A DNA stretch of 41,397 nt from Pseudomonadota bacterium (GCA_030528565.1 JAUMYP010000017.1:1-41397), one strand, 5' to 3'. Positions 1 through 7,463 are shown, numbered from the stretch's first letter. Made by a program: numbers and translations. Notes: generated by a model from the sequence alone, not told the origin.

Positions 1-30
1 GGTTTCGCCGGTGACGGGTTTGAGAGACAT
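1..30 (-). CDS. Possible 5' end of a gene running off the left edge
   Basis: An ATG on the minus strand opens a frame reading MSLKPVTGET to the window edge. It lies downstream of purC on the same strand. Only ten codons are visible and no clear ribosome binding site precedes it, so neither the family nor the reality of the gene can be judged. Confidence 0.25.
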   Translation of the reverse strand, partial: MSLKPVTGET

Positions 31-410
31 GGGTAATTACGGGCTGTGACAGGGGGCGTTATTGTAAATGCGTCATCAGCACTGCGCTGGGTGGAGCGCG
101 GAGGAGCCCAAGGGGGCTCATGCAATGAATGAGGCTGGATTTTATCCAGTGCTTTGCAGGGGGTTATGCCTAGTGGAACGATGGTTGTGGCGTTTGCTGC
201 ATTGGTATCAATGTCGGCAAATCGGGTGGCTCTGATGCCGGAGCAGCCGCACAGAAATTGCAGGCAAAAGTGACCCGCTGCTGGAAAATCTGCAAGTAGT
301 TGCTCTCCGTGTGGCCAAGCCCAGTGCAATCTCTGTCGTAGGCATTCAGTAATGCGTGGCGGTCGTTTGCGTGGTGGAGCGGGATGAAAAAGAGATGTGG
401 CGGCAGGGGG
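31..410. other. Gene-poor stretch downstream of purC
   Basis: No recognisable gene is seen. Two small perfect inverted repeats are present: GAGCCC/GGGCTC at 104-119 and CTGGAT/ATCCAG at 135-149, the second with a 3-base loop; neither has a convincing T-run. A minus-strand open frame covers 170-454 and overlaps the purC 3' end out of frame. Its translation matches no family I know and it lacks a credible start, so it is not called as a gene. Confidence 0.5.
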
Positions 411-1307
411 TCAATCCAGGGCGATGCCGGCCAGCTTTTCCAGCGCCTCGGCATAGCGGGCGCGGGTGCGTTCGATGACTTCGGCAGGCAGCCTGGGGCC
501 GGGCGGGGTTTTGTCCCAGGTCAGTGTTTCCAGGTAGTCGCGCACGATTTGCTTGTCATAGCTCGGCGGGCTGCTGCCGGGGCGATAGTCCTCGGCTGGC
601 CAGTAGCGGCTGGAGTCGGGGGTCAGCATTTCGTCCATGATGTAGAGCTTGCCGTCTTCATCGGTGCCGAATTCGAACTTGGTATCGGCCAGGATGATGC
701 CGCGCTGGGCGGCGTAGTCGCGGGCAAAGCGGTAGATTTCCAGCGTGGCATCGCGTACCGCTTCAGCCATTTCCCGGCCGACCAGATTCACCGCAGCGGC
801 AAAGTCGATGTTTTCATCATGGTCGCCCACGGCGGCCTTGGTGGACGGGGTGAAGATGGGTTCTGCCAGCTGCTCGGCCTGTTGCAGCCCGGCGGGCAGG
901 GGGATGCCGCTGATTTGGCCGCTGGCCTGGTAGTCCTTCCAGCCGCTGCCGATGATGTAGCCGCGGGCGATGCACTCCACCGGCACCGGCTTGAGTTTCT
1001 TGGTGACCACTGCGCGGCGCGCGTACAGCGCCGGGTCAACACCGGCAGGCAGTACGCTGGCGACCGTATCGCCAGTCAGATGGTTGGCGATGATGTGCCG
1101 GGTCTTGTCGAACCAGAAATTGCTGATTTGCGTCAGCATCTCGCCCTTGCCGGGAATCGGGTCGGGCAGCACCACATCGAAGGCGGACAGCCGGTCGGTG
1201 GCTACCAGCAGCAGGCGGCCATCTTGCAGGTCAAAAACATCGCGCACCTTGCCGCGGTGCATGAGCTTGAGGCCGGGCAGGTCAGATTGGGTCAATGTGG
1301 TGGGCAT
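411..1307 (-). CDS. purC: Phosphoribosylaminoimidazole-succinocarboxamide synthase (SAICAR synthetase)
   Basis: This cytoplasmic enzyme joins aspartate to CAIR with ATP in purine biosynthesis (EC 6.3.2.6). The 298-residue protein carries the N-terminal family signature [11 protein letters not shown], followed by [18 protein letters not shown] and the later block [13 protein letters not shown], all typical of SAICAR synthetases; about 300 residues is the usual length of this longer subtype. Two ATGs compete six bases apart. The second, at 1307, is chosen because AAGGAG lies six bases before it, while the first ATG (1313) directly abuts that motif. The gene is divergent from the J-protein/rpe group, with about 57 bases between starts. 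Confidence 0.96.
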   Translation of the reverse strand: MPTTLTQSDLPGLKLMHRGKVRDVFDLQDGRLLLVATDRLSAFDVVLPDPIPGKGEMLTQISNFWFDKTRHIIANHLTGDTVASVLPAGVDPALYARRAVVTKKLKPVPVECIARGYIIGSGWKDYQASGQISGIPLPAGLQQAEQLAEPIFTPSTKAAVGDHDENIDFAAAVNLVGREMAEAVRDATLEIYRFARDYAAQRGIILADTKFEFGTDEDGKLYIMDEMLTPDSSRYWPAEDYRPGSSPPSYDKQIVRDYLETLTWDKTPPGPRLPAEVIERTRARYAEALEKLAGIALD

Positions 1308-1364
1308 GGGCATCTCCTTGGCAGGCTGGCAATTTTAATGGGTGCGACAGGTAAAATTCCCGGC

Positions 1365-1694
1365 ATGAAACGCTGGTACGGAAAAATTCTGGGCGCTTGT
1401 CTGGGCATGCTGCTGATGCGGGTCAATCCGCTGTTTGGCGCATTGCTGGGCCTGCTGCTGGGACATGCCTTCGATGCCGACTGGTTTGTGCGTGCCTCGC
1501 CTTATCGCGTGCTGGGCGTCAGCGCCGATGCCAGTGATGCCGAGGTCGAGCAGGCCTGGCGGCGGCTGATTTCCCAGTACCACCCGGACAAATACGTCAA
1601 TGCCGCCCCCGAATTGCGGGCACGCGCCGAGCGTGCTGCCCGCGATATCAATACCGCCTACGAAAAAATCCAGAAACTTCGGAAAAAATCCTGA
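1365..1694 (+). CDS. Short membrane-anchored J-domain protein, DjlA-like without the TerB domain
   Basis: The 109-residue protein has an N-terminal hydrophobic stretch at about residues 5-36, ending in [12 protein letters not shown], which resembles the N-terminal membrane anchor of DjlA. It passes directly into a J domain (about 45-109) with the HPD tripeptide at 73-75 (QYHPDKY). J domains stimulate the ATPase of DnaK-type Hsp70. Full-length DjlA (about 270 residues) has a TerB-like domain between anchor and J domain; here that domain is absent. The stop codon overlaps the rpe start (TGATG), so the two are probably co-translated. A longer open frame extends upstream across purC, but ATG 1365 is the first start that yields the anchor. 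Confidence 0.85.
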   Translation: MKRWYGKILGACLGMLLMRVNPLFGALLGLLLGHAFDADWFVRASPYRVLGVSADASDAEVEQAWRRLISQYHPDKYVNAAPELRARAERAARDINTAYEKIQKLRKKS

Positions 1695-2368
1695 TGAGCC
1701 GTCAAAGCACTGTCATTGCCCCGTCCATCCTTTCTGCCGATTTCGCCCGTCTGGGCGAAGAAGTCCGCAACGTGCTCGAGGCCGGCGCCGACTGGGTGCA
1801 TTTCGATGTGATGGATAACCACTATGTGCCGAACCTCACCATCGGCCCGCTGGTCTGCGAGGCGCTGCGCAAGTACGGCATCACTGCCCCCATCGACGTG
1901 CATCTGATGGTGGAGCCGGTGGATGCCATCATCCCGATGTTCGCCAAGGCTGGCGCCACGCATATCAGCTTTCACCCGGAAGCCAGCCGCCATGTACATC
2001 GCAGCATCCAGCTCATCAAATCGCTGGGCTGCCAGGCCGGGCTGGTGCTGAACCCGGCCACCCCGGTGGAGGTGCTGGACTATGTGCTGGACGAGCTGGA
2101 CTATGTGCTGCTGATGTCGGTCAATCCCGGCTTTGGCGGGCAGGCGTTCATTCCATCCACGCTGGACAAGCTGCGCCGGGTACGTGAGCGCATTGATGCT
2201 TCGGGACGCGCCATCCGCCTGGAAATCGACGGTGGCGTCAAGCCTGACAATATCGCCGAAATCGCCGCCGCAGGCGCCGATACTTTCGTGGCAGGCTCGG
2301 CCATCTTTGGCCAGCCCGACTACCAGGCCATCATCAGCCGGATGAAGGCGGCGGTGGCTGCGGTGTGA
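1694..2368 (+). CDS. rpe: Ribulose-phosphate 3-epimerase
   Basis: This enzyme interconverts ribulose 5-phosphate and xylulose 5-phosphate in the pentose phosphate pathway (EC 5.1.3.1). The 224-residue TIM barrel shows the family blocks in order: [13 protein letters not shown] at the N-terminus, [34 protein letters not shown] and LEIDGGV, covering the metal-binding His/Asp residues and the phosphate-binding loop. Length and start are standard. Its ATG overlaps the stop of the J-protein gene. In Xanthomonadaceae rpe lies just upstream of trp genes, which helps to interpret what follows here. Confidence 0.96.
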   Translation: MSRQSTVIAPSILSADFARLGEEVRNVLEAGADWVHFDVMDNHYVPNLTIGPLVCEALRKYGITAPIDVHLMVEPVDAIIPMFAKAGATHISFHPEASRHVHRSIQLIKSLGCQAGLVLNPATPVEVLDYVLDELDYVLLMSVNPGFGGQAFIPSTLDKLRRVRERIDASGRAIRLEIDGGVKPDNIAEIAAAGADTFVAGSAIFGQPDYQAIISRMKAAVAAV

Positions 2369-2421
2369 TGGTTTTATCAGGACTCATGCTCTTGGTATCG
2401 GTGATGTGAATATGCCGCTGA

Positions 2422-2490
2422 TGGGACGAAACCATGAGCAAAGGCCGCGCGTTGTTCCGCGCCGTGGCAGAAGCTGCCAGGGGGCTGTGA
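2422..2490 (+). pseudogene. trpE: Remnant of the 3' end of trpE (anthranilate synthase component I)
   Basis: Twenty-two codons end in [18 protein letters not shown] and a TGA, preceded by Trp-Asp-Glu-Thr. This closely resembles the C-terminal helix of TrpE proteins (pattern W-x-E-T-x-x-K-x-R-A-x-x-R-A). The TGA is one base from the trpG GTG, the usual trpE-trpG spacing, and the AGGGGG that can serve as trpG ribosome binding site lies inside the remnant. An in-frame TGA at 2419-2421 closes the frame upstream, and no other TrpE sequence is visible between here and rpe. The rest of the gene, normally about 490 codons, is missing. The identification rests on a short match plus position. Confidence 0.7.
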
Positions 2491-2491
2491 C

Positions 2492-3070
2492 GTGATTTTG
2501 ATGATAGACAACTACGACAGCTTTACCTTCAACCTGGTGCAATACCTGCAAACCCTGGGTGCCGAGGTGCGAGTAGAGCGCAATGACGCGATGAGCGTGG
2601 CTGAAATCGAGCGCCTTGCGCCTGAAAAAATCGTGATTTCGCCAGGGCCTGGCACTCCGGACGAGGCTGGCGTGTCGATGCAGCTCATCCGGAAGCTGGG
2701 CAGCCATGTGCCGATACTGGGCGTATGCCTTGGGCATCAGGCCATCGGTCAGGTGTATGGCGGTCATGTCATTCGCGCCGGGCGCATCATGCACGGCAAG
2801 ACTTCCGCCATCCATCATCAGGGCAAGGGCGTGTTTTCCGGGCTGCCCGATGGCTACGAGGCCACCCGCTATCACTCGCTGGTGGTGGACAAGACCCGGC
2901 TGCCGGACTGTCTTGAAATCACCGCCTGGACAGAAAACCCGGATGGCTCGATGGAAGAAATCATGGGGCTGCGTCACCGCGAATATCCGGTGGAAGGCGT
3001 GCAGTTCCATCCCGAATCCATCCTGACCCAGCACGGCCATGCGCTGCTGCGCAATTTTCTGGAGTGCTGA
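2492..3070 (+). CDS. trpG: Glutamine amidotransferase, anthranilate synthase component II / PabA
   Basis: This class I glutamine amidotransferase supplies ammonia to TrpE (anthranilate) or PabB (aminodeoxychorismate for folate). The 192-residue protein is complete: [16 protein letters not shown] at the N-terminus, the oxyanion block [11 protein letters not shown], the nucleophile Cys79 in GVCLGHQ, and the His173/Glu175 pair in QFHPESIL. The GTG start at 2492 has AGGGGG eight bases upstream; an internal ATG at 2501 is possible. It is flanked by fragments of trpE and trpD, so its usual partner is gone from this site. An intact reading frame suggests selection, perhaps as PabA. It could be read from the J-protein/rpe transcript. 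Confidence 0.95.
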   Translation: MILMIDNYDSFTFNLVQYLQTLGAEVRVERNDAMSVAEIERLAPEKIVISPGPGTPDEAGVSMQLIRKLGSHVPILGVCLGHQAIGQVYGGHVIRAGRIMHGKTSAIHHQGKGVFSGLPDGYEATRYHSLVVDKTRLPDCLEITAWTENPDGSMEEIMGLRHREYPVEGVQFHPESILTQHGHALLRNFLEC

Positions 3071-3072
3071 AC

Positions 3073-3216
3073 ATGCCGGTTACGCCACACCAAGCCCTGC
3101 AACGCAGCAGCGAGCACTGTGGAATATTTTTTGAAGCAACATCGGATTTGATGCGGGACACCATGTCTGTCCAGGATTTCGGTACAGCACGGGCTGCGAT
3201 ATTCTCGGCGGCATGA
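3073..3216 (+). pseudogene. trpD: Remnant of the 5' end of trpD (anthranilate phosphoribosyltransferase)
   Basis: A 47-codon frame begins two bases after the trpG stop. Its first residues, MPVTPHQALQRSSEH, followed by IFFEATSDLMRDTMS, resemble the N-terminus of xanthomonad TrpD (recalled as MPITPQQALQR..EHREIF...LMR..M). The similarity stops after about 32 residues; the remaining codons do not look like TrpD and run into a stop that overlaps the HAD gene start. TrpD proteins are normally about 340 residues, so more than 90% is missing, and no trpC is seen before the HAD gene. An alternative reading as a small unrelated peptide is less likely given the position after trpG. Confidence 0.68.
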
Positions 3217-3929
3217 TGAGCAATACAGCACAGGCCAGCGGTGAGCTGGCGGTCTTTGATTTTGACCACACTTTGTACGATGGCGATTCCTTTACCGATT
3301 TTCTGAAGTGGCGGATTGTGCGCAGCCCCTGGCGGGTATTGCTGGCGCTGCTGGTTGCGCCGCTGGCCGCGCCGATGATTGCCTTTTTGCCCACCCGCCG
3401 CCGCGGCATTTCCGCTTTTGTCTGGGTGGCGACGTTGGGGCTGCATCGCCGTCGTGACCTGAATGACCTGATTGCGGCCTATGTGCGCTGCAACCAGGAT
3501 GAAATCCGCAAGAAACTGCTGCCCATCGCGCTGCAAGTATTCCATCAGCATCGCCAGGCCGGTCACACCGTGATTGTCGCCACCGGCGCGCCGCCCGCGC
3601 TGGCGCGCGCCATTCTGGCTTTTGTCGCCCATCAAGATGTGCCAGTGATTGGTACCGAGGTCGGCCCCAAGTTCGGGGCGGTGGGTGCGCTGCGGCACTG
3701 CCATCATGAGATGAAGGTCAGGATGATACGCGAGGCCGGTTTTACCCAGCCCATCGCCTATGCCTATAGCGATAGCAGCGCCGACCTGCCACTGCTGGTG
3801 GCTGCGCAAAAGCCGGTGGTGGTCAACCCCAAAGCCGCGGCGGTGGCAATATTCCGCAAAAAACTGCCGCCCGCCACGCCGGTGCTCAACTGGGGCTGCC
3901 CGGGACGGGCGGGCGAGCCGGTGGGCTGA
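3213..3929 (+). CDS. HAD-superfamily phosphatase (HAD-IB, SerB/PgpC-like)
   Basis: The 238-residue protein has HAD motif I, FDFDHTLYDGDSF (nucleophile Asp16, acid/base Asp18), motif II in VIVATGAPPAL, a conserved Lys (EMKVRMI), and motif III/IV in YAYSDSSADLPLL. This arrangement is that of HAD-IB phosphatases such as SerB and phosphatidylglycerophosphatase C. A hydrophobic segment at about residues 35-60 (VLLALLVAPLAAPMIAFL) lies in the cap region and suggests membrane contact, which favours a lipid-phosphate substrate, though the substrate is not determined. The start overlaps the stop of the trpD remnant. It converges on the GNAT gene, with both stop codons sitting in one palindrome. Confidence 0.85.
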   Translation: MMSNTAQASGELAVFDFDHTLYDGDSFTDFLKWRIVRSPWRVLLALLVAPLAAPMIAFLPTRRRGISAFVWVATLGLHRRRDLNDLIAAYVRCNQDEIRKKLLPIALQVFHQHRQAGHTVIVATGAPPALARAILAFVAHQDVPVIGTEVGPKFGAVGALRHCHHEMKVRMIREAGFTQPIAYAYSDSSADLPLLVAAQKPVVVNPKAAAVAIFRKKLPPATPVLNWGCPGRAGEPVG

Positions 3930-3950
3930 GCGCCTTTGAGCAGGCGCTCA
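3927..3950. terminator. Hairpin between convergent HAD and GNAT genes
   Basis: TGAGCGCCT at 3927-3935 and AGGCGCTCA at 3942-3950 form a perfect 9-bp stem with a 6-base loop. The outer three bases of each arm are the TGA stop codons of the two converging genes. No T-run follows on either strand, so strength as an intrinsic terminator is uncertain. Confidence 0.5.
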
Positions 3951-4397
3951 GGCGCCCAGATATTTGACAAAGCGCAGGGTGCCGTCGCTATAGCCACAGG
4001 CGCGGTAAAACGCCTGCGCGTCCACGCGCTGCGAACCACTGGTGATTTCAAGGCGGGCAGCGCCGCCGACCCGGGCGCGGCGTTCGGCTTCGCGCAGCAG
4101 CTGCCGCCCCAGCCCTTTGCCTTGCGCTTCCGGGGTGACCACCATCGCGGTAATCCGGCAGGTGGTGGTGCCAAGCGGCAGGTAGTACATGAAGTCCAGC
4201 GCAATCAGGCCACAGGTCACCCCCTCGTGGCGCGCCAGAACCAGCGCCTGGCGGTCATTGGCGATGATGCTGTGGATGCGCTCGCTGGCATCCTCGCGGT
4301 CGCAGGGGTAGCCCAGCTCGGAAAGCAGCAGGGCAACATCGTCCGCGTCCATCAAGGTGGCGCAGCGCAAATCGACATTTTCCATTTCACCCTGCAT
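3948..4397 (-). CDS. GNAT-family N-acetyltransferase
   Basis: The 149-residue protein has the GNAT fold signature: an N-terminal strand (VDLRCATLMDADDVALLL), the central strand ITAMVVTPEAQGKGLGRQLL containing the acetyl-CoA pyrophosphate-binding motif (Q-x-x-G-x-G/A), and a C-terminal block with FYRACGY. It transfers an acetyl group to an amine; the acceptor is not predictable. The gene starts eleven bases after the clp stop on the same strand and is probably co-transcribed with clp. Confidence 0.88.
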   Translation of the reverse strand: MQGEMENVDLRCATLMDADDVALLLSELGYPCDREDASERIHSIIANDRQALVLARHEGVTCGLIALDFMYYLPLGTTTCRITAMVVTPEAQGKGLGRQLLREAERRARVGGAARLEITSGSQRVDAQAFYRACGYSDGTLRFVKYLGA

Positions 4398-4408
4398 GGG
4401 GTCTGTCC

Positions 4409-5110
4409 TCAGTTTTGTTGCCGGTAGATGACAATGGTTTTGCCGCGGGCATGCAGTTTGCCGTCGGTCTGCAATTTTTTCAGCACCCGTCCGGCCATCT
4501 CCCGCGAGCAGCCGACAAGGCGCGCCAGCTCCTGGCGTGATACCCGGATTTGCACGCCGTCGGGGTGGCTCATGGCATCGGGTTCTTCGGCCAGGTCATT
4601 CAATGTGCGGCTGATACGGTCGCTGACATCCAGGAACGCCAGACGGCTGGCCTTGCGGCTGGTGTCGCGCAAGCGGCGACTGAGCTGGTTGCCGATGCCA
4701 TACAAAAGCCTGGGCGCATCGGCAGCCAGGGCGCCAGTCAAAAGCTGCATGAATTCCCGATAGCCGATTTCGGCCATTTCGCAAGGGCTGCGGGTGCGCA
4801 GTATCACCTCGCGCTGCTGCGACTCGATGAACAACCCCATTTCGCCAATGAACTCGCCCGGGCCGAAATAGCCCAGAATCAGCTCGCGGCCATCGTCTTC
4901 TTCCACCAGGACGCTGACCGAGCCTTCAATCAGGTAGTACATGGTGTTGGCAGGGTCGCCAGGACGGAAAATATAGGTACGCGAGGGATAGCGCCGCTGT
5001 TGGGCGTGCGACAGGAATCGCTCAATGGTTGCGCCATCAGGCGCCAATGGGCTGTCTATGCGGCGCAGCGCGGTCTGGAGAGTAGGGGGAATCGTCATGA
5101 CCATGCCCAT
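4409..5110 (-). CDS. clp: Crp/Fnr-family transcription regulator, Clp-type
   Basis: The protein, about 233 residues, has a cyclic-nucleotide-binding beta-roll (about 30-125, with GEFIGEMGLF around residue 90), a long dimer helix (RRLRDTSRKASRLAFLDVSDRI) and a C-terminal winged helix-turn-helix (191-213, SRQELARLVGCSREMAGRVL). It matches what I recall of Xanthomonas Clp closely over its whole length; Clp is a global regulator of virulence and exoenzyme genes there and its DNA binding is inhibited by cyclic di-GMP. The open frame begins at a TTG at 5119; ATGs at 5110, 5104 and 5098 are all possible, none with a good ribosome binding site. A palindrome abuts the start. Confidence 0.93.
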   Translation of the reverse strand: MGMVMTIPPTLQTALRRIDSPLAPDGATIERFLSHAQQRRYPSRTYIFRPGDPANTMYYLIEGSVSVLVEEDDGRELILGYFGPGEFIGEMGLFIESQQREVILRTRSPCEMAEIGYREFMQLLTGALAADAPRLLYGIGNQLSRRLRDTSRKASRLAFLDVSDRISRTLNDLAEEPDAMSHPDGVQIRVSRQELARLVGCSREMAGRVLKKLQTDGKLHARGKTIVIYRQQN

Positions 5111-5112
5111 GA

Positions 5113-5126
5113 TTGCCAAATGGCAA
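5113..5126. promoter_or_regulatory. Palindrome immediately upstream of clp
   Basis: TTGCCAAATGGCAA is a 6-2-6 perfect inverted repeat lying directly before the clp ATG at 5110, in the 152-base divergent region between clp and speD. Its position suits an operator, possibly for feedback control of clp. It does not match the Crp consensus TGTGA-N6-TCACA, so the protein that binds it, if any, is unknown. Confidence 0.35.
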
Positions 5127-5262
5127 GATTAGTGGAGAGTGAGGGGCAGGGCAAATCTGATGGGCATCTATCGCCAGGGCAGATACACCTGAATTGTCCC
5201 CATGCAATAGCAGATGCCCCATAATGGTGGTTTGCAATCCTTACGTTCATGGAGTTCCGCCT

Positions 5263-6054
5263 GTGGTCAAGCCGCTGCCGCGTCTCAAGCTGCAAGGTTT
5301 CAACAACCTCACCAAATCGCTGTCGTTCAACATCTACGATGTTTGCTATGCCGCATCGGAAGAAGAGCGCCGTCGCTATATTGAATACATCGACGAGCAG
5401 TACGATGCTGACCGCCTGACCCAGATTCTGACTGATGTGGCCGAAATCATCGGCGCCAATATCCTCAATATCGCCCGTCAGGACTACGAGCCGCAGGGCG
5501 CGTCGGTCACCATTCTGATTTCCGAGGAGCCGGTCATCGACAAGGCCGATGCCAAGGGGGTGATTTCCGATGCGGTGGTCGCGCATCTGGACAAGTCGCA
5601 CATCACCGTGCACACCTACCCCGAAACCCATCCGGACAACGGCATTGCCACCTTCCGCGCCGATATCGACGTGTCCACCTGCGGGGTGATTTCACCGCTG
5701 AAGGCGCTGAACTACCTGATTGAGTCGCTGGAGTCGGACATCGTGGTGATGGACTACCGCGTGCGTGGCTTTACCCGCGATGTAAAGGGCAAAAAGCACT
5801 ACATCGACCACAAAATCAACTCTATCCAGGACTATCTGCACAAGAGCATCAAGTCCCGCTACGAAATGCTGGACGTGAACGTGTATCAGGAGAACCTGTT
5901 TCATACCAAGATGCACCTGAAAGAGTTCGACCTGGACAACTACCTGTTCGAGGAAAAGGCGCGCAACCTGTCCTTCAAGGAGCGCATGAAGATTGAGGCG
6001 CGTCTCAAGCGCGAGATTGAGGAGCTGTATCAGGGGCGCAATCTGGCCGACTGA
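5263..6054 (+). CDS. speD: S-adenosylmethionine decarboxylase proenzyme
   Basis: SpeD decarboxylates S-adenosylmethionine to give the aminopropyl donor for spermidine synthesis (EC 4.1.1.50). The protein is made as a proenzyme that cleaves itself to create a pyruvoyl cofactor. Here the cleavage site is Lys111-Ser112 in [13 protein letters not shown], and the blocks [20 protein letters not shown] and [14 protein letters not shown] are the E. coli-type family signature. From the GTG at 5263 the protein is 263 residues, close to the 264 of E. coli, and GGAG lies eight bases upstream. Earlier in-frame starts (5194) would add an unconserved tail. The gene is divergent from clp, as in Xanthomonas. 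Confidence 0.96.
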   Translation: MVKPLPRLKLQGFNNLTKSLSFNIYDVCYAASEEERRRYIEYIDEQYDADRLTQILTDVAEIIGANILNIARQDYEPQGASVTILISEEPVIDKADAKGVISDAVVAHLDKSHITVHTYPETHPDNGIATFRADIDVSTCGVISPLKALNYLIESLESDIVVMDYRVRGFTRDVKGKKHYIDHKINSIQDYLHKSIKSRYEMLDVNVYQENLFHTKMHLKEFDLDNYLFEEKARNLSFKERMKIEARLKREIEELYQGRNLAD

Positions 6055-6055
6055 T

Positions 6056-6099
6056 GGCAAAACTTGCGTTTTGCCCGGAGGCGGGTATAATCCCGCCTC
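6056..6099 (+). promoter_or_regulatory. Promoter of rplM-rpsI with two adjacent hairpins
   Basis: TTGCGT at 6064-6069 and a perfect TATAAT at 6086-6091 are spaced by 16 bases. Two perfect 8-bp inverted repeats cover the site: GGCAAAAC/GTTTTGCC (6056-6075) overlaps the -35, and GAGGCGGG/CCCGCCTC (6078-6099) places the TATAAT exactly in its loop. The first could act as a weak end signal for speD. Confidence 0.7.
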
Positions 6100-6188
6100 T
6101 TTGCTGTACCCAACCCACAACGCGATGGCAAAGTTCCGTGCCGTTTGGCGCGCAATCAGCCCGACTATTTCCACAAAGTTGAGTTTTT

Positions 6189-6617
6189 ATGAAAACTTTT
6201 ACCGCCAAGAACGAGACCGTCCAGCGTGACTGGTACGTGGTCGATGCCGAAGGCAAGACCCTCGGCCGTCTCGCCGCAGAACTGGCTTACCGCCTGCGCG
6301 GCAAGCACAAGCCGGTTTACACCCCGCATGTTGACACCGGCGATTACATGGTCGTCATCAATGCCGAGAAAATCGCCGTCACCGGCAAAAAGCTCTCGGA
6401 CAAGAAATATCACCGCTTCACCGGCTATATCGGCAACCTCAAGACCGAAACCCTGGCCGAGGCGCTGGCGCGTCACCCCGAGCGCGTGATTGAAATCGCC
6501 GTCAAGGGCATGCTGCCGAAGAACCCGCTCGGCCGCGCCATGTACAAGAAGCTCAAGGTCTATGCTGGCCCCGAGCATCCGCACGCTGCCCAGCAGCCGC
6601 AGGTTCTGGATATCTAA
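6189..6617 (+). CDS. rplM: 50S ribosomal protein L13
   Basis: This 142-residue protein is an early-assembling component of the large ribosomal subunit. The family blocks are plain: [21 protein letters not shown] at the N-terminus, [29 protein letters not shown], and the signature [23 protein letters not shown] near the C-terminus. Length matches E. coli L13 (142). It lies twelve bases upstream of rpsI in the usual rplM-rpsI pair, transcribed from the promoter at about 6064-6091. The leader before the ATG is close to 95 bases, long enough for the feedback control by L13 known in E. coli. Confidence 0.98.
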   Translation: MKTFTAKNETVQRDWYVVDAEGKTLGRLAAELAYRLRGKHKPVYTPHVDTGDYMVVINAEKIAVTGKKLSDKKYHRFTGYIGNLKTETLAEALARHPERVIEIAVKGMLPKNPLGRAMYKKLKVYAGPEHPHAAQQPQVLDI

Positions 6618-6629
6618 GGTCTGACGATA

Positions 6630-7022
6630 ATGGCACTTCAACAGAATTACGGCACTGGCCGTCGCAAGTCTTCCACCGCCCGCGTGTTCCTGCGCAAGGG
6701 TTCGGGCAATATCACCATCAATGGCCGTCCGCTGGACGAATTCTTTGGCCGTGAAACCGCGCGCATGATTGTGCGCCAGCCGCTGGAACTGACCCAGTCG
6801 CTGGACAAGTTCGACGTGGTGGCAACCGCCACTGGCGGCGGCACCACTGGTCAGGCCGGTGCGGTGCGCCTGGGTATTGCCCGCGCATTGGTGGAATACG
6901 ACGAAACCCTGAAGGCCGAGCTGCGCAAGGCCGGTTTCATGACCCGCGATGCCCGCGAAGTGGAGCGCAAGAAGGTCGGCCTGCACAAGGCACGTCGCGC
7001 CACCCAGTTCTCCAAGCGTTAA
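6630..7022 (+). CDS. rpsI: 30S ribosomal protein S9
   Basis: This 130-residue protein belongs to the small-subunit head; its C-terminal tail reaches the P-site tRNA. Family features are [15 protein letters not shown] at the N-terminus, [23 protein letters not shown] in the middle, and the basic tail ending in [17 protein letters not shown], with the conserved terminal Ser-Lys-Arg. Length equals E. coli S9. It is the second gene of the rplM operon. No simple intrinsic terminator follows; instead a series of hairpins begins 62 bases downstream. Confidence 0.98.
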   Translation: MALQQNYGTGRRKSSTARVFLRKGSGNITINGRPLDEFFGRETARMIVRQPLELTQSLDKFDVVATATGGGTTGQAGAVRLGIARALVEYDETLKAELRKAGFMTRDAREVERKKVGLHKARRATQFSKR

Positions 7023-7069
7023 TCGCAGCGCCCGCTGGCAGTGTTGTGGCAGCTTGCATGAAGTATCTT

Positions 7070-7223
7070 AAGGAAGGTCTGAACAACGCCATCCTGGCGT
7101 TGCCAGCCCACGCCAAGTCCGGCACATGTCCGGACTTGGCTTACACGAATCAATCACGAGCATGATTGATTCGTGACGGGTCTCCATGACCCGTGAGGAG
7201 CCTCTGACTATTCAGAGGCTCCC
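7070..7223. repeat. Array of five perfect hairpins, possible miniature element
   Basis: Five consecutive perfect stem-loops fill this stretch: CAACGCCA/TGGCGTTG (7084-7102), an 11-bp stem (7112-7140), a 13-bp stem (7144-7175), ACGGGTC/GACCCGT (7176-7194) and an 11-bp stem (7197-7222). The outer ends are loosely inverted copies: GGAAGGTCTGAA at the left and, on the other strand, GGGAGCCTCTGAA at the right. No coding frame is evident. This looks like a repetitive palindromic or MITE-like unit, but a second copy is not visible in this window. It may also terminate the rplM-rpsI transcript. Confidence 0.6.
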
Positions 7224-7285
7224 CAAGTACACACGGCGCTGCCACGCCTTGCCAGCAAACACTGCTCTATAGCTGGGCAAACACT

Positions 7286-7313
7286 TTTGTTTGCAACGCA
7301 AAAGCAGTACAAT
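7286..7313 (+). promoter_or_regulatory. Likely promoter of tRNA-Gln
   Basis: TACAAT at 7308-7313 lies twelve bases before the mature tRNA 5' end, and TTTGTT at 7286-7291 is a fair -35 box at 16-base spacing. A small inverted repeat (CTTTTG/CAAAAG) covers the spacer. Confidence 0.5.
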
Positions 7314-7324
7314 CCACAGCCTCT

Positions 7325-7399
7325 AGCCCCGTCGCCAAGCGGTAAGGCACCTGACTCTGACTCAGGCATTCGGTGGTTCGAATCCATCCGGGGCTGCCA
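7325..7399 (+). tRNA. tRNA-Gln (anticodon CUG)
   Basis: A full cloverleaf is visible. The acceptor arms AGCCCCG (7325-7331) and CGGGGCT (7389-7395) pair fully. The anticodon stem CCTGA/TCAGG encloses a 7-base loop CTCTGAC with anticodon CTG, which reads the glutamine codon CAG. The T-loop is TTCGAAT. CCA is encoded at 7397-7399. The body closely resembles E. coli glutamine tRNA (TCGCCAAGCGGTAAGGCACC). Confidence 0.96.
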
Positions 7400-7434
7400 A
7401 ATCCGAATACTCGTCCCGTGCGAGAACTCCGGTC

Positions 7435-7463
7435 AAAAAGCCCGCCTTCCGGTGGGCTTTTTT
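7435..7463 (+). terminator. Intrinsic terminator after tRNA-Gln
   Basis: GCCCGCC (7440-7446) pairs with GGTGGGC (7451-7457), with one G-T pair and a 4-base loop, followed by six T and preceded by five A on the other side. Confidence 0.9.

Noticed and set aside
170-454. A 94-codon minus-strand frame overlapping the purC 3' end.
   Set aside because: No recognisable family, no ribosome binding site, and out-of-frame overlap with purC; kept only as a note on the gap.
384-1364. Upstream extension of the J-protein frame across purC, giving a 436-residue reading.
   Set aside because: It is antisense to purC, and the DjlA-like anchor begins at ATG 1365.
5194-5262. Earlier ATG for speD that would add 23 residues.
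   Set aside because: The GTG at 5263 gives the conserved start and usual length, with a ribosome binding site at correct spacing.
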